Origin: Enterobacter cloacae
GTDB lineage: Bacteria; Pseudomonadota; Gammaproteobacteria; Enterobacterales; Enterobacteriaceae
Direction: 5' to 3'
DNA: 64,000 bases
NCBI RefSeq assembly: GCF_013375935.1
Contig: NZ_CP056117.1
Location: 1,550,001-1,614,000 of the forward strand
The translations under genes and the position numbers were made by a program. Of this stretch, positions 35,308-49,871 are shown piece after piece. The notes below the pieces were generated by a model. That model was given only the letters and a program-made list of their open reading frames with translations. It ran no database searches and had not been told where the DNA came from. Every line of letters starts with the position of its first letter. The first letter of the stretch is position 1.

Positions 35308-35823
35308 GTGGAAATGTCACAACTTTCACCACGCCGTCCGTATCTGCTGCGCGCCTTCTATGAATGGCTGCTGGATAACCAGCTCACGCCGCACCTGGTT
35401 GTGGATGTGACGTTGCCGGGCGTGCTGGTTCCAATGGAATACGCACGCGACGGACAGATTGTACTGAATATTGCGCCACGCGCCGTCGGTAACCTCGAGC
35501 TGGCAAACGACGAAGTGCGCTTTAACGCGCGTTTCGGCGGCGTGCCGCGTCAGGTTTCCGTACCGCTGGCCGCGGTACTGGCTATCTACGCCCGTGAAAA
35601 CGGTGCAGGCACCATGTTTGAGCCGGAAGCGGCGTACGATGAAGACGTTGCCAGCCTGAACGATGACGATGCAGCCGAGGCGCGCGAAAGCGACACGGTG
35701 ATGTCCGTTATTGACGGTGACAAACCCGATACTCAGGATGATAACGATCCGGATGACGATCCGCCGCCACGCGGGGGGGCGTCCTGCTCTCAGAGTGGTA
35801 AAATAACGACTCATCCCTTATAA
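35308..35823 (+). CDS. sspB: ClpXP adaptor SspB with frameshifted C-terminus
   Basis: SspB delivers ssrA-tagged proteins and N-RseA to the ClpXP protease. The substrate-binding domain (about residues 5-111, SPRRPYLLRAFYEWLLDNQL to GAGTMFEPEA) is intact, followed by the acidic flexible linker. The C-terminus is abnormal: after PPPRGG it continues as ASCSQSGKITTHPL. Removing one G from the seven-G run at 35773-35779 restores GRPALRVVK and a stop at 35804-35806, the conserved tail that docks on the ClpX N-domain. As written the protein could bind tags but not ClpX. It may be a sequencing error, a true mutation or a variable tract. I start at GTG 35308 because of SD spacing and homology; the alternative ATG is 35302. 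Confidence 0.92.
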   Translation: MEMSQLSPRRPYLLRAFYEWLLDNQLTPHLVVDVTLPGVLVPMEYARDGQIVLNIAPRAVGNLELANDEVRFNARFGGVPRQVSVPLAAVLAIYARENGAGTMFEPEAAYDEDVASLNDDDAAEARESDTVMSVIDGDKPDTQDDNDPDDDPPPRGGASCSQSGKITTHPL

Positions 35824-35858
35824 AATCCAGCCCTCGTCAGTCGGCTGGATTTTTTTAT
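35822..35858 (+). terminator. Rho-independent terminator of sspAB
   Basis: Stem AAAATCCAGCC / GGCTGGATTTT with a 10-nt loop and a following T run, directly after the frameshifted sspB stop and 16 bp after the restored one. Confidence 0.9.
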
Positions 35859-36228
35859 GGATAAAGACAGTACGTTACCCGTTGGGAGAGTATTTTTATC
35901 ATGTATAGGTTTGTTGAAAATTAAGACAATGCAATGCATTATTCCATATAAGAGAGGTGATGGAATAAAGATATAATCTTTATAAGCTCGCTTAATCAAT
36001 AAATATTATGAATAAAAATGGGCTATAAAGAGCTTGAGGGTGCTTTTTTATATATCCTACCTATTGTTTGAGAAAATCTAAAAAGAATAATTAATAAACC
36101 TAAATTGCATGTATTTAAGATTTCTATATTATCGCGGCATGCTTTCTGCATAGGGGATGATAACGACAGGCAGGGATGGTTTACGTCGATATTGTATTGG
36201 CTATATCTCATAAGTTAAGGATTAACTC
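35859..36228 (+). promoter_or_regulatory. AT-rich control region of the fimbrial cluster
   Basis: A gene-free stretch of about 370 bp, clearly richer in A+T than its surroundings, as is usual for H-NS-silenced fimbrial promoters. It has a TATAAT at 35972-35977 without a clear -35, several A/T tracts, and a ribosome site (AAGG at 36217-36220) before the first gene. I see no invertible repeat pair that would mark a fim-type switch, and no recombinase gene is nearby. Confidence 0.5.
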
Positions 36229-36900
36229 ATGAAAAAGATTCTATTGGCAGCAACATTCTTCCTTTGCGTAAATTCGACGTTTGCCTCTGAAACCGCGATA
36301 CTGAAAATCAAAGGTACGCTGACGAGCTCGGCCTGTACCCCCGAATTTAGCAATGGCGGTGTGGTGGACTACGGCAACATCCGCTTAGGTGAATTGTCAT
36401 CTACAACCGTTAACCAGCTTGGTCAAAGGAATATCGATCTTACTATTACCTGCACGGCAGCAACAAAAGTTGCCTGGAATATGATAGACGATCGAGCCGA
36501 TTCTAACGCGGGTTTAACCGTGTCTGCCGGGACATTCACGGGAGGCGCGCAGAGTGCAATTAACCAGACCTACGGTGTCGGAAAAGCGGGCACGGTAAAC
36601 ATTGGCTCTTATGCCATGTTCATGAAGGTGAACAGCATTACTGCAGACGGCAAATCGGTGGATCCCATATATCAGCAGAATGGTTCATCAACCTGGGCTA
36701 AAAGTACTGACGGCTCCAGCCAGGGCGAAAATAATCGCAATATTACCGTCGCATTATCAGGAACTGTTGACCCGCTCGCTTTTCAGACAGCAACATTTCC
36801 GCTGGTAACGTCTCTGGCTATTCAAAATACCGCAACGCTTGCCATTACCGATGATACCCGACTGGATGGCCAGCTAACGATTAGCCTTAAATATCTCTAA
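36229..36900 (+). CDS. Secreted DUF1120 fimbrial-type subunit (YhcF-like)
   Basis: A 223-residue secreted protein with a Sec signal (cleavage expected after STFA, residue 18-19). It resembles E. coli YhcF of the DUF1120 family: a two-cysteine beta fold (Cys in TSSACTPEFSNGGVVDYG near residue 37 and in DLTITCTAATK near 76), with alternating hydrophobic residues and the C-terminal LDGQLTISLKYL typical of pilus subunits. First gene of a chaperone-usher cluster; the gap to the chaperone gene is 110 bp, so this subunit may be the most strongly expressed. Probably the main structural subunit. Base composition at its 5' side is lower in GC than the neighbours, suggesting transfer. Confidence 0.82.
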   Translation: MKKILLAATFFLCVNSTFASETAILKIKGTLTSSACTPEFSNGGVVDYGNIRLGELSSTTVNQLGQRNIDLTITCTAATKVAWNMIDDRADSNAGLTVSAGTFTGGAQSAINQTYGVGKAGTVNIGSYAMFMKVNSITADGKSVDPIYQQNGSSTWAKSTDGSSQGENNRNITVALSGTVDPLAFQTATFPLVTSLAIQNTATLAITDDTRLDGQLTISLKYL

Positions 36901-37010
36901 TCCCTTCGAATTTAAAGTGAGTTAAATTTAATGCAGAGGGAAAGCTTTTTCTCTCATAAAGAAGCGCCATAAACACGGAGTGTTAAGTAGTGCTTTCAAG
37001 GAATATACCT

Positions 37011-37715
37011 ATGACATGCTCTAAAAATGTTTTATTTAAAACGCTCGCCGTAGCCGCCTTATTCACGGCACAGTTTGCTGCGCACGCCGCAGGCATGGTT
37101 CCAGAAACCAGTCTGCTGGTTATTGATGAAGCGACCCACAGCGGCACCATCAACGTTAAAAATACCGACAGCCATCCTTCGCTGTTGTACACCGACGTGG
37201 TGGATCTGCCAGATGACAAGGGCCTCAAACTCGTCACCACTCAGCCCGTGGTGCGACTCGAACCCGGTCAGACTCAGCAATTGCGCTTCATCCTGCAAAC
37301 CAGCAAACCGCTAGACGTTGAGCACTACAAGCGTGTGACCTTTGAAGGTATCCCGCCGAAGAGCGATGACAACAAAGTGAAAATTGGCATCAATATTCGT
37401 CAGGACCTTCCCGTGCTGATTCGCCCGGCGAAGCTGGCAGTGGTGACCGATGCCTGGAAGTTCCTCGACTGGACCGCCTCCGGCACCTCCGTCACGGTAA
37501 AAAACCCGAGTAAGTATGTTGTACGCCTGGCCCAGAACGTGGTGCTGCAACCATCGGGTATCAGCGGCGTGCTGGCTAAAACCTACATTTTACCTGGCGA
37601 AACCATGACGGTTTCGATGGGTAAATCCGTCAGCGGCAATAACAAAGTGAAATTTTTCCCTGCCAGCCGCTATGGCGTTGAAGTCCCCAGTTTTATTGCG
37701 GATCTGAATAAATAA
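37011..37715 (+). CDS. Periplasmic pilus assembly chaperone (PapD/FimC-like)
   Basis: A 234-residue periplasmic chaperone that caps pilus subunits and delivers them to the usher. Signal peptide to about residue 26 (FAAHA-AGM), then two Ig-like domains: the first with VPETSLLVIDE and LEPGQTQQLRFILQ, the region that provides the donor strand, and YKRVTFEGIPPK. It resembles E. coli YhcA. I start at 37011, which has AAGGA 9 bp upstream; the in-frame GTG at 36990 has no ribosome site. The usher gene follows 6 bp later. Confidence 0.88.
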   Translation: MTCSKNVLFKTLAVAALFTAQFAAHAAGMVPETSLLVIDEATHSGTINVKNTDSHPSLLYTDVVDLPDDKGLKLVTTQPVVRLEPGQTQQLRFILQTSKPLDVEHYKRVTFEGIPPKSDDNKVKIGINIRQDLPVLIRPAKLAVVTDAWKFLDWTASGTSVTVKNPSKYVVRLAQNVVLQPSGISGVLAKTYILPGETMTVSMGKSVSGNNKVKFFPASRYGVEVPSFIADLNK

Positions 37716-37721
37716 AGGATT

Positions 37722-40148
37722 ATGGCAGTGCGTAAAAAAAGCCAACTTGCACTTTTTGTGCGCGCTGTGATTTATAGCGCAATACCTCTGATGCTTCTTG
37801 ATGCCCCCTCCCTCCACGCGAGGGAGGTAACGTTTGATACCGATATCCTCAAATCCCGTGGGCTGGGCACCGATCTGAACCGCTACTTTGCTGAAGCCCC
37901 ACGCTTTTTACCGGGGACGCACTCCGTTTCGGTCAAAGTGAACGGCAACAATCGCGGAACGGCAGCCGTACGCTTCAGTGAAGACGGTACGATGTGCGTT
38001 GATAACGACTTCCTGGAATTCGCTGGCCTCATGCCGGTTCCCATAAAGGCAAACGAAACCTGCCACGATCTTCGCAGCGATTATGCTCAGGCGGTGATTA
38101 ACCCTTTGCCAAACCAGGAGACGGTCGAGCTTTATCTGCCACCGGAAGCGCTTAACAGCCTGAGCGCTGATGTGAAAAACTTCCAGCATGGCGGCACGGC
38201 AGGCATGCTTAACTACTCGTTATTCAGCACCAAAAGCGACTACAGCGGCAGCGATGGCAGCAGTAACCGTTACTCACAGGCAAGCCTGGAGGCGGGATTT
38301 AACGCGATGGACTGGTCTCTGCGCAGCCGCTATATCCTGACGGACGATGACGGCAACCGAAACGCAGAGAGTATTTACACTTACGCCGAACATGTATTTG
38401 TTCCCCAGCGCCTGACCATGCAGGTGGGGGAAGTTAACGCCATGTCAGATGTGCTAAGCGGCATTCCCATCACGGGTGTGCAGTTAATGCCGACCAGCGG
38501 TTTACAGAAAGACAGTACCGGGGTGAGCGTATCCGGTATTGCCCGTACCTCCCAGGCGCGCGTTGAGGTTCGCCAGAATGGACGGCTTATCTTTAACACC
38601 CTGGTGCCAGCGGGACCGTTTACCCTTGATGATGTGCCCATGGTGCGCAATAACGTCGATCTGGACGTCACCGTTGTCGAGTCTGACGGTTCGAGCAACC
38701 ACTACATTGTTCCCGCCGCATCCGTAAAAGCGCGAAACCTGTCAAGACCAAACGGGCTGACCGTTTCGGCAGGCCAGGTACGCGACATTGACAGCGACTA
38801 CAGCGATCCGCTGGTGTTCAACGTATCCGATGGCTGGCGAATTTTCCCCTGGATGAACCTCCTTGCCTCCGGCGTGGTGGCGGAGGATTACCAGGCGGCA
38901 GGGGCGCGCACGGAGTTTATGGTCACCGATGGCTGGAACGTCTCCACCAGCATGGCCGCCAGCAAGGCGCACTTTGGTGACAGCGATAACGGTATCAAAA
39001 ACGAATTACAGAGCGATTACTCGCTGACCGAGAACGTAGGCCTGTCTGCCAGCGTGGCGCACTACAGCGGTGATTACCGCGAACTGGCGGATGCGATGGA
39101 CGATGATTACGAGGGTTACGACAACAGTTATTCGGGCAACGTGCGTTGGTCTACTCAGCTTGCCGGGGCTTTTAGTGCTGGTCTGAGCTACAACCAGGCG
39201 GCAGGAGAGGGCGAGGATTCTCGCTATTTACTGCTTACATGGGGGAAAACCTTCAAATACGCTTCGATCAACGTGAACTGGCAAAGCGCAGTGGGCAGCA
39301 CCGATGATGACCAGGACGACGATCTGCTCTACATCAACCTCAGCATTCCGTTAGGCGGTTCGCAGAGCCTGAGCTCCTATATGCGCAAGCAGGGCGACAG
39401 CACCAGCTACGGCCTGGCAAACAGCGGCTCGCTGGGTAGTGACACCAACTACTATATTTCTGCCGATCGTGACCAGGAAACGAAGGAAAACAGTTTTAAC
39501 GGTAACGTCAATACCAACCTGCATTACACCCAGCTGAGCGTAGGTGGGGGAACCAGCGGTGATAACCAGCGTAACTACAGTGCCACCCTGTCCGGCGGCA
39601 TTGCAATGCATAAAGACGGCGTCACCTTCTCGCCGTATTCCATCAAGGATACCTTCGCGATTGCCAGACTGAGCGAGCCGAAAGCGGGTGTGGAAATCAC
39701 CACGCCGCAGGGTACCGTCTGGACCGACCGCTGGGGTCAGGCTGTTATTCCTGGTTTGACGGAGTGGCGTAACTCGCGCATCGAAGTAGACGCGAACAAG
39801 TTACCGCAAAGCATGACCCTGGCAAACGGTACCAAATATATTGCTGCTGCACATGGTTCGGTAAGCGAAGTGAGCTTCAAGGTACTGAACAGCCGCCGCG
39901 TGATGTTACGCATCAAACAGGCGGACGGTAAGCCGCTGACGAAGGGGCTGTCCGTAGTGGATGACAAAGATAACTACATAGTGACGGTCGTTGATGACGG
40001 GCATGTCTTCCTGAACGATGCCGACCGGGTCGCTGCACTGTATGCCATCAATGATGACAACCAACGTCTGTGCAGGCTTGAGTTCGCACTTCCTGAAAAG
40101 CATGACGAAGACGCGTTTTATGAGGAAGTGAACGGAGTATGTCGATGA
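37722..40148 (+). CDS. Outer-membrane fimbrial usher (FimD/PapC family)
   Basis: An 808-residue outer-membrane usher through which subunits are assembled and secreted. Signal peptide to about residue 33 (SLHA-REV), N-terminal chaperone-binding domain (about 34-160 with FNRYFAEAP-like LNRYFAEAPRFLPG), a 24-strand beta-barrel with plug (about 165-680; GIPITGVQLMPTS and VEVRQNGRLIFNTLVPAGPF are typical), and C-terminal domains (TPQGTVWTDRWGQAVIPGL, VMLRIKQADGKPL). It resembles E. coli YhcD. It overlaps the next gene by 4 bp. Full length, so the secretion route looks functional. Confidence 0.92.
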   Translation: MAVRKKSQLALFVRAVIYSAIPLMLLDAPSLHAREVTFDTDILKSRGLGTDLNRYFAEAPRFLPGTHSVSVKVNGNNRGTAAVRFSEDGTMCVDNDFLEFAGLMPVPIKANETCHDLRSDYAQAVINPLPNQETVELYLPPEALNSLSADVKNFQHGGTAGMLNYSLFSTKSDYSGSDGSSNRYSQASLEAGFNAMDWSLRSRYILTDDDGNRNAESIYTYAEHVFVPQRLTMQVGEVNAMSDVLSGIPITGVQLMPTSGLQKDSTGVSVSGIARTSQARVEVRQNGRLIFNTLVPAGPFTLDDVPMVRNNVDLDVTVVESDGSSNHYIVPAASVKARNLSRPNGLTVSAGQVRDIDSDYSDPLVFNVSDGWRIFPWMNLLASGVVAEDYQAAGARTEFMVTDGWNVSTSMAASKAHFGDSDNGIKNELQSDYSLTENVGLSASVAHYSGDYRELADAMDDDYEGYDNSYSGNVRWSTQLAGAFSAGLSYNQAAGEGEDSRYLLLTWGKTFKYASINVNWQSAVGSTDDDQDDDLLYINLSIPLGGSQSLSSYMRKQGDSTSYGLANSGSLGSDTNYYISADRDQETKENSFNGNVNTNLHYTQLSVGGGTSGDNQRNYSATLSGGIAMHKDGVTFSPYSIKDTFAIARLSEPKAGVEITTPQGTVWTDRWGQAVIPGLTEWRNSRIEVDANKLPQSMTLANGTKYIAAAHGSVSEVSFKVLNSRRVMLRIKQADGKPLTKGLSVVDDKDNYIVTVVDDGHVFLNDADRVAALYAINDDNQRLCRLEFALPEKHDEDAFYEEVNGVCR

Positions 40149-40696
40149 ACCTTCAACGTCTGGCTGCGCTATTGCTGCTTGCTTTACCAGGGCTTTCTTA
40201 TGCTGAAGAGTGCCAGTTAACGCTCTCTCAGCAGATTGTGGATTACCATCAGATGCGGCGTGACAACATCATTTCCAGTCAGCAAAGCTGGAACAAAATG
40301 CCGGAAAAAGACATTAACGTCAGCGTTTATTGCCCGGAAAAGCAGCAGATGGCGACCCTGTTGCAGGGGGCTTCTGGCCAGAAAGGGCGTTTTCAGTTCG
40401 GTCAGAACGGCGGTGTGGCGATTAAAGTCAGCAACCTGACGCTTGATGGTAAAAGCTACAGCGTAGGGAAAACAACGGATCAGGTGAACTTTACGCCGGA
40501 TAATGATAGTGGATCATCACTGTTTATCCGCAATAACGAGGCCGTCGTGGCGGTTGAGAACGGTCAGGTTCCCGTTGGACAGCAAATGAATTTTACCGTA
40601 ACCATTTTCCCGGTGCTGAATGACAGCGCGTTTAGCCATATTGCGGATCAAACCGCGCTCGAGACTGACCTGGCGTGGCAGCTTCTTAAGAAATAA
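40145..40696 (+). CDS. Secreted protein of the chaperone-usher cluster, unassigned (possible tip or minor subunit)
   Basis: A 183-residue secreted protein I do not recognise. It has a clear Sec signal (cleavage near LSYA-EEC, about residue 20-21) and two cysteines (in EECQLTLSQ and in VSVYCPEKQQ), the disulfide pattern of many pilins, followed by a beta-strand-rich polar body (GGVAIKVSNLTLDGKSY, VGQQMNFTVTIFPVL). Its ATG overlaps the usher stop codon (ATGA), with GGAG 7 bp upstream; an ATG at 40139 has no spacing for that site. Last gene of the cluster, where tip subunits or adhesins are often encoded. Function inferred from context only. Confidence 0.75.
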   Translation: MNLQRLAALLLLALPGLSYAEECQLTLSQQIVDYHQMRRDNIISSQQSWNKMPEKDINVSVYCPEKQQMATLLQGASGQKGRFQFGQNGGVAIKVSNLTLDGKSYSVGKTTDQVNFTPDNDSGSSLFIRNNEAVVAVENGQVPVGQQMNFTVTIFPVLNDSAFSHIADQTALETDLAWQLLKK

Positions 40697-40703
40697 TCCA
40701 AAA

Positions 40704-40733
40704 AAAAAGCCCGGCTTATCACCGGGCTTTTTT
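40704..40733. terminator. Bidirectional terminator between fimbrial cluster and gltD
   Basis: Stem AAAGCCCGG / CCGGGCTTT with a 7-nt loop, flanked by A and T runs, between the convergent fimbrial cluster and gltD. Confidence 0.92.
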
Positions 40734-40734
40734 A

Positions 40735-46623
<5,889 letters not shown>

Positions 46624-47268
46624 ATCAGTGAACCTCCCCAGGCTCGTCGGGCTTCCCACTGAACGTAACCGTGGCGCACAGGCACAGAAAGAGCGTGGCG
46701 ACGGGGCTGGCGTTTCATACGCGGACCTCGCATTCGCCCTCTTTTTCATCCTTTCGCGCAGGTAAACAAGTTTGAGGACTTGCTTCAGAGGGAATCTCAA
46801 TTACTGCATAAATATGATGAGCAGGCCGCTCATCCAGAAAGCTTCCAGCGGATTTCCAACTTATCGGGAATTGGTACACAGGTCAAATGGCAATCTTATT
46901 TATACAAAATTGTGCTAAAGAGTATTTATTATATTGATTTAAAAAGATATTTAACTATTTTTACAAGCACCGAAAGCGTTGGGAAGCGACTGAAGAGTGT
47001 GATCTGACTCACTGTATGAAAGCGGTATTATCGATGTAGCGTGCTGAAATGCTGATTTATAGCAGAATAATACGCTGGTGATCTGTTCGGGCCCGCATAA
47101 AATCACTGTTTTTCAGTGTTGGCGCTATAAATGAAAAAAACAATCAGAACATAAGGAAAAGTAATTACGCGCTGGGTGAATTAAATCTCGGTTATCGTGA
47201 TTATTTATTCATATAGATAAAGGCCGTCCAGGGCGATTGATCCAGGTCATCGCCGACGGAGGCTAAAA
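46624..47268. promoter_or_regulatory. gltB-yhcC divergent control region
   Basis: A 645-bp region between the divergent gltB and yhcC genes. The part next to gltB (46624-46800) is GC-rich and open in the gltB frame. The part 46860-47000 is strongly AT-rich with A/T tracts, fitting the known control of gltBD by Lrp and IHF in E. coli. A small dyad CACTG-TTTTT-CAGTG is at 47104-47118. A strong ribosome site GGAGG precedes the yhcC start. No convincing small gene. Confidence 0.5.
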
Positions 47269-48252
47269 ATGGCAGGCTTGTCCCCTTTCTTCGGGACGGT
47301 CTATCAGATTATGCAGTTACAGAAATTAGTCAATATGTTTGGTGGGGATCTTTTGCAGCGCTATGGGCAAAAGGTTCATAAGCTGACGCTGCACGGCGGC
47401 TTTAGCTGTCCGAACCGCGATGGCACCATCGGACGTGGCGGCTGTACGTTCTGCAACGTGGCCTCGTTTGCGGACGAGGCCCAGCAGCATAAATCCATCG
47501 CGGAGCAGCTCGCGCATCAGGCCAGCCTTGTAAACCGTGCAAAGCGGTATCTGGCCTATTTCCAGGCCTATACCAGCACATGGGCGGAAGTGCAGGTGCT
47601 GCGTTCGATGTATCAGCAGGCGGTTGCTCAGGCGAACATTGTCGGGCTGTGCGTCGGTACGCGCCCGGACTGCGTGCCCGACGCGGTGCTGGATTTACTC
47701 AGCGAATATAAAGAGCAGGGCTACGAGATTTGGCTGGAGCTGGGCCTGCAGAGCGCGCACGACAAAACCCTGCACCGTATTAATCGCGGCCATGATTTTG
47801 CCTGCTACCAGCGTACCACGCGCCTCGCCCGCGCGCGTGGGCTAAAAGTCTGCTCGCATCTGATAGTCGGCTTGCCCGGCGAAGGGCAGCAGCACGGCCT
47901 TGAGACGCTGGAAAAAGTCGTTGAGACAGGCGTGGACGGTATCAAGCTGCATCCGCTGCATATCGTGAAGGGCAGCATAATGGCGAAAGCGTGGGAAGCG
48001 GGGCGCTTAAGCGGCATTGAGCTCGACGACTATACCGCGACGGCGGGGGAGATGATTCGCCACACGCCGCCGGAGGTTGTTTACCACCGACTCTCAGCCA
48101 GCGCGCGCCGCCCAACGCTGCTGGCACCGCTCTGGTGCGAGAACCGCTGGACGGGAATGGTAGAGATCGACCGCTATCTGCATGAGCACGGCGTGCAGGG
48201 GTCGGCGCTGGGAAGGCCGTGGGTTCCTCGTCTACCGTCGACGGCCGCCTAA
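47269..48252 (+). CDS. yhcC: Radical SAM protein YhcC
   Basis: A 327-residue radical SAM enzyme of the YhcC/TIGR01212 family. The iron-sulfur cysteines are in [20 protein letters not shown] (about residues 43-62), followed by conserved [13 protein letters not shown] and [14 protein letters not shown]. The reaction is not known to me; the family is related to tRNA/Elp3-type radical SAM proteins. I start at 47269 because GGAGG lies 7 bp upstream; E. coli annotation begins at MQLQKLV (47311), which here has a poor ribosome site. The last residues (RLPSTAA) differ from E. coli and overlap yjgR by 21 bp, at a rearrangement junction. Confidence 0.9.
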   Translation: MAGLSPFFGTVYQIMQLQKLVNMFGGDLLQRYGQKVHKLTLHGGFSCPNRDGTIGRGGCTFCNVASFADEAQQHKSIAEQLAHQASLVNRAKRYLAYFQAYTSTWAEVQVLRSMYQQAVAQANIVGLCVGTRPDCVPDAVLDLLSEYKEQGYEIWLELGLQSAHDKTLHRINRGHDFACYQRTTRLARARGLKVCSHLIVGLPGEGQQHGLETLEKVVETGVDGIKLHPLHIVKGSIMAKAWEAGRLSGIELDDYTATAGEMIRHTPPEVVYHRLSASARRPTLLAPLWCENRWTGMVEIDRYLHEHGVQGSALGRPWVPRLPSTAA

Positions 48253-49734
48253 CAGGCTTCCCAGCATGCCGCGCACAATCTGATTCGTGACCTGCCGCGC
48301 TGCGCTCTTCGCCATGGTTTGCACCACGCCATCGCGCTTGCCGCCGCGCGGTCCGGTGGTGCCAAACAGAATATCTTTTAGCCCGCCGAGAATGCCGTCA
48401 TCCACGGCGACAGACTGCCCTTTGGCCGCGGGAGCATCCTGGGCATCTGTAGTTGCCTGCACCCCTTTTTGCAGCATCTCAAACACGGATTCGCGATCCA
48501 CCTCGTCTTCATACTTTCCGTAAACGGGGGAGTGGTTAATCAGGCCGTTGCGTTCGTCATCAGTGACCGGGCCCATGCGTGAACAGGGTGCTATCACCAT
48601 CGCACGTTCCACAACGGTTGGGCTGCCCTTCGCGTCCAGGAAGGAAACCAACGCTTCACCGGTGCCCAGCGCCTGAATCTCGGCTTCGGTATCAAACGCC
48701 GGATTGGCGCGCATGGTTTGAGCGGCGGCTTTGACGGCTTTCTGATCTTTGGGAGTATAGGCGCGAAGGGCGTGCTGCACCCGGTTACCCAGCTGTCCCA
48801 GCACGTTGTCAGGAATATCGGACGGGTTTTGCGACACAAACCAGACACCGACGCCTTTGGAACGGATCAGGCGAATAACCTGCTCAATTTTGTCCAGCAA
48901 CACCTGCGGCGCATCGTTGAACAGCAGGTGCGCTTCGTCAAAGAAGAACACCAGTTTTGGCTTCTCAAGATCGCCTGCCTCAGGCAGTTGCTCATAGAGC
49001 TCGGAGAGCATCCACAGCAGGCTGGCAGCGTAAAGCTTCGGCATCTGGTAGAGCTTCTCTGCGCTCAGGATATTGATGATGCCTTTGCCGCTGCTGTCGG
49101 TGCGCATCCAGTCTTTGATGTCCAGCATGGGCTCGCCGAAGAAGTGCTCGGCACCCTGCTGCTCCAGCGTCAGTAACCCACGCTGAATGGCGCCGACTGA
49201 GGCGCTGCTGATATTGCCGTACTGGTTCTGGAACGATTTAGCGTTATCGCCGATATACTGGGTAATGGCCCGCAGGTCTTTGAAATCGAGCAGCAGCAGA
49301 CCCTGGTCATCGGCAATGCGGAAGATAATATTCAGCACGCCGGACTGCACGTCGTTGAGGTTCAGGAGACGGGCCAGCAGCAGCGGACCGAGATCGGAGA
49401 CGGTGGCACGCACCGGGTGACCTTTTTCACCAAAGATATCCCATAGCACTACCGGATTGCCGTGCGGCGTCCAGTCCGTAACGCCGATGTTTTTCAGGCG
49501 TTCGAGCAGTTTTTCCGACGCCGTACCCGCCTGAGCCACCCCGGTTAAATCGCCCTTCACGTCAGCCATAAAGACCGGTACGCCAGTCTCCGACAATGAC
49601 TCCGCCAGCTTTTGCAGGGTGACGGTTTTCCCCGTCCCGGTTGCGCCTGTGATCAGGCCATGACGGTTTGCCATTGCGGGCAGTAAAAACAGCTCTTTTT
49701 CCAGCGTCCTGGCGATTAACAATGGTGTACTCAT
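48232..49734 (-). CDS. yjgR: HerA/DUF853-type ATPase YjgR
   Basis: A 500-residue putative ATPase of the HerA-like DUF853 family. The P-loop is [18 protein letters not shown] (near residues 26-43), the Walker B region [14 protein letters not shown] (near 263) and the family C-terminus [12 protein letters not shown]. Its biological role is not established; relatives are DNA-translocating or helicase-like. Convergent with yhcC (21-bp overlap), divergent from dhaKL. In E. coli the gene follows lptG, so its position beside yhcC is unusual. Confidence 0.93.
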   Translation of the reverse strand: MSTPLLIARTLEKELFLLPAMANRHGLITGATGTGKTVTLQKLAESLSETGVPVFMADVKGDLTGVAQAGTASEKLLERLKNIGVTDWTPHGNPVVLWDIFGEKGHPVRATVSDLGPLLLARLLNLNDVQSGVLNIIFRIADDQGLLLLDFKDLRAITQYIGDNAKSFQNQYGNISSASVGAIQRGLLTLEQQGAEHFFGEPMLDIKDWMRTDSSGKGIINILSAEKLYQMPKLYAASLLWMLSELYEQLPEAGDLEKPKLVFFFDEAHLLFNDAPQVLLDKIEQVIRLIRSKGVGVWFVSQNPSDIPDNVLGQLGNRVQHALRAYTPKDQKAVKAAAQTMRANPAFDTEAEIQALGTGEALVSFLDAKGSPTVVERAMVIAPCSRMGPVTDDERNGLINHSPVYGKYEDEVDRESVFEMLQKGVQATTDAQDAPAAKGQSVAVDDGILGGLKDILFGTTGPRGGKRDGVVQTMAKSAARQVTNQIVRGMLGSLLGGRRR

Positions 49735-49871
49735 GATGCACGTCCTCTCTTAGTCCTGGGTGGAGTATAGGCAACCTGACGGCGAAATGTCTGCGTAAAT
49801 TCCTTACTTTGCGGCGCATTATCCAGTGCGGACTATGCTTTTGCATACGGTAAACAAATTTTTGGGAAACT

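Noticed and set aside
35773-35806. Programmed ribosomal frameshifting in sspB
   Set aside because: A G-run shift is possible, but I see no stimulatory hairpin or internal SD-like element beyond the run, and no precedent known to me for sspB; a mutation, sequencing error or slippage tract is simpler.
35859-36228. Invertible (phase-variable) fimbrial promoter
   Set aside because: I found no matching inverted repeat pair flanking the region and no recombinase gene nearby.
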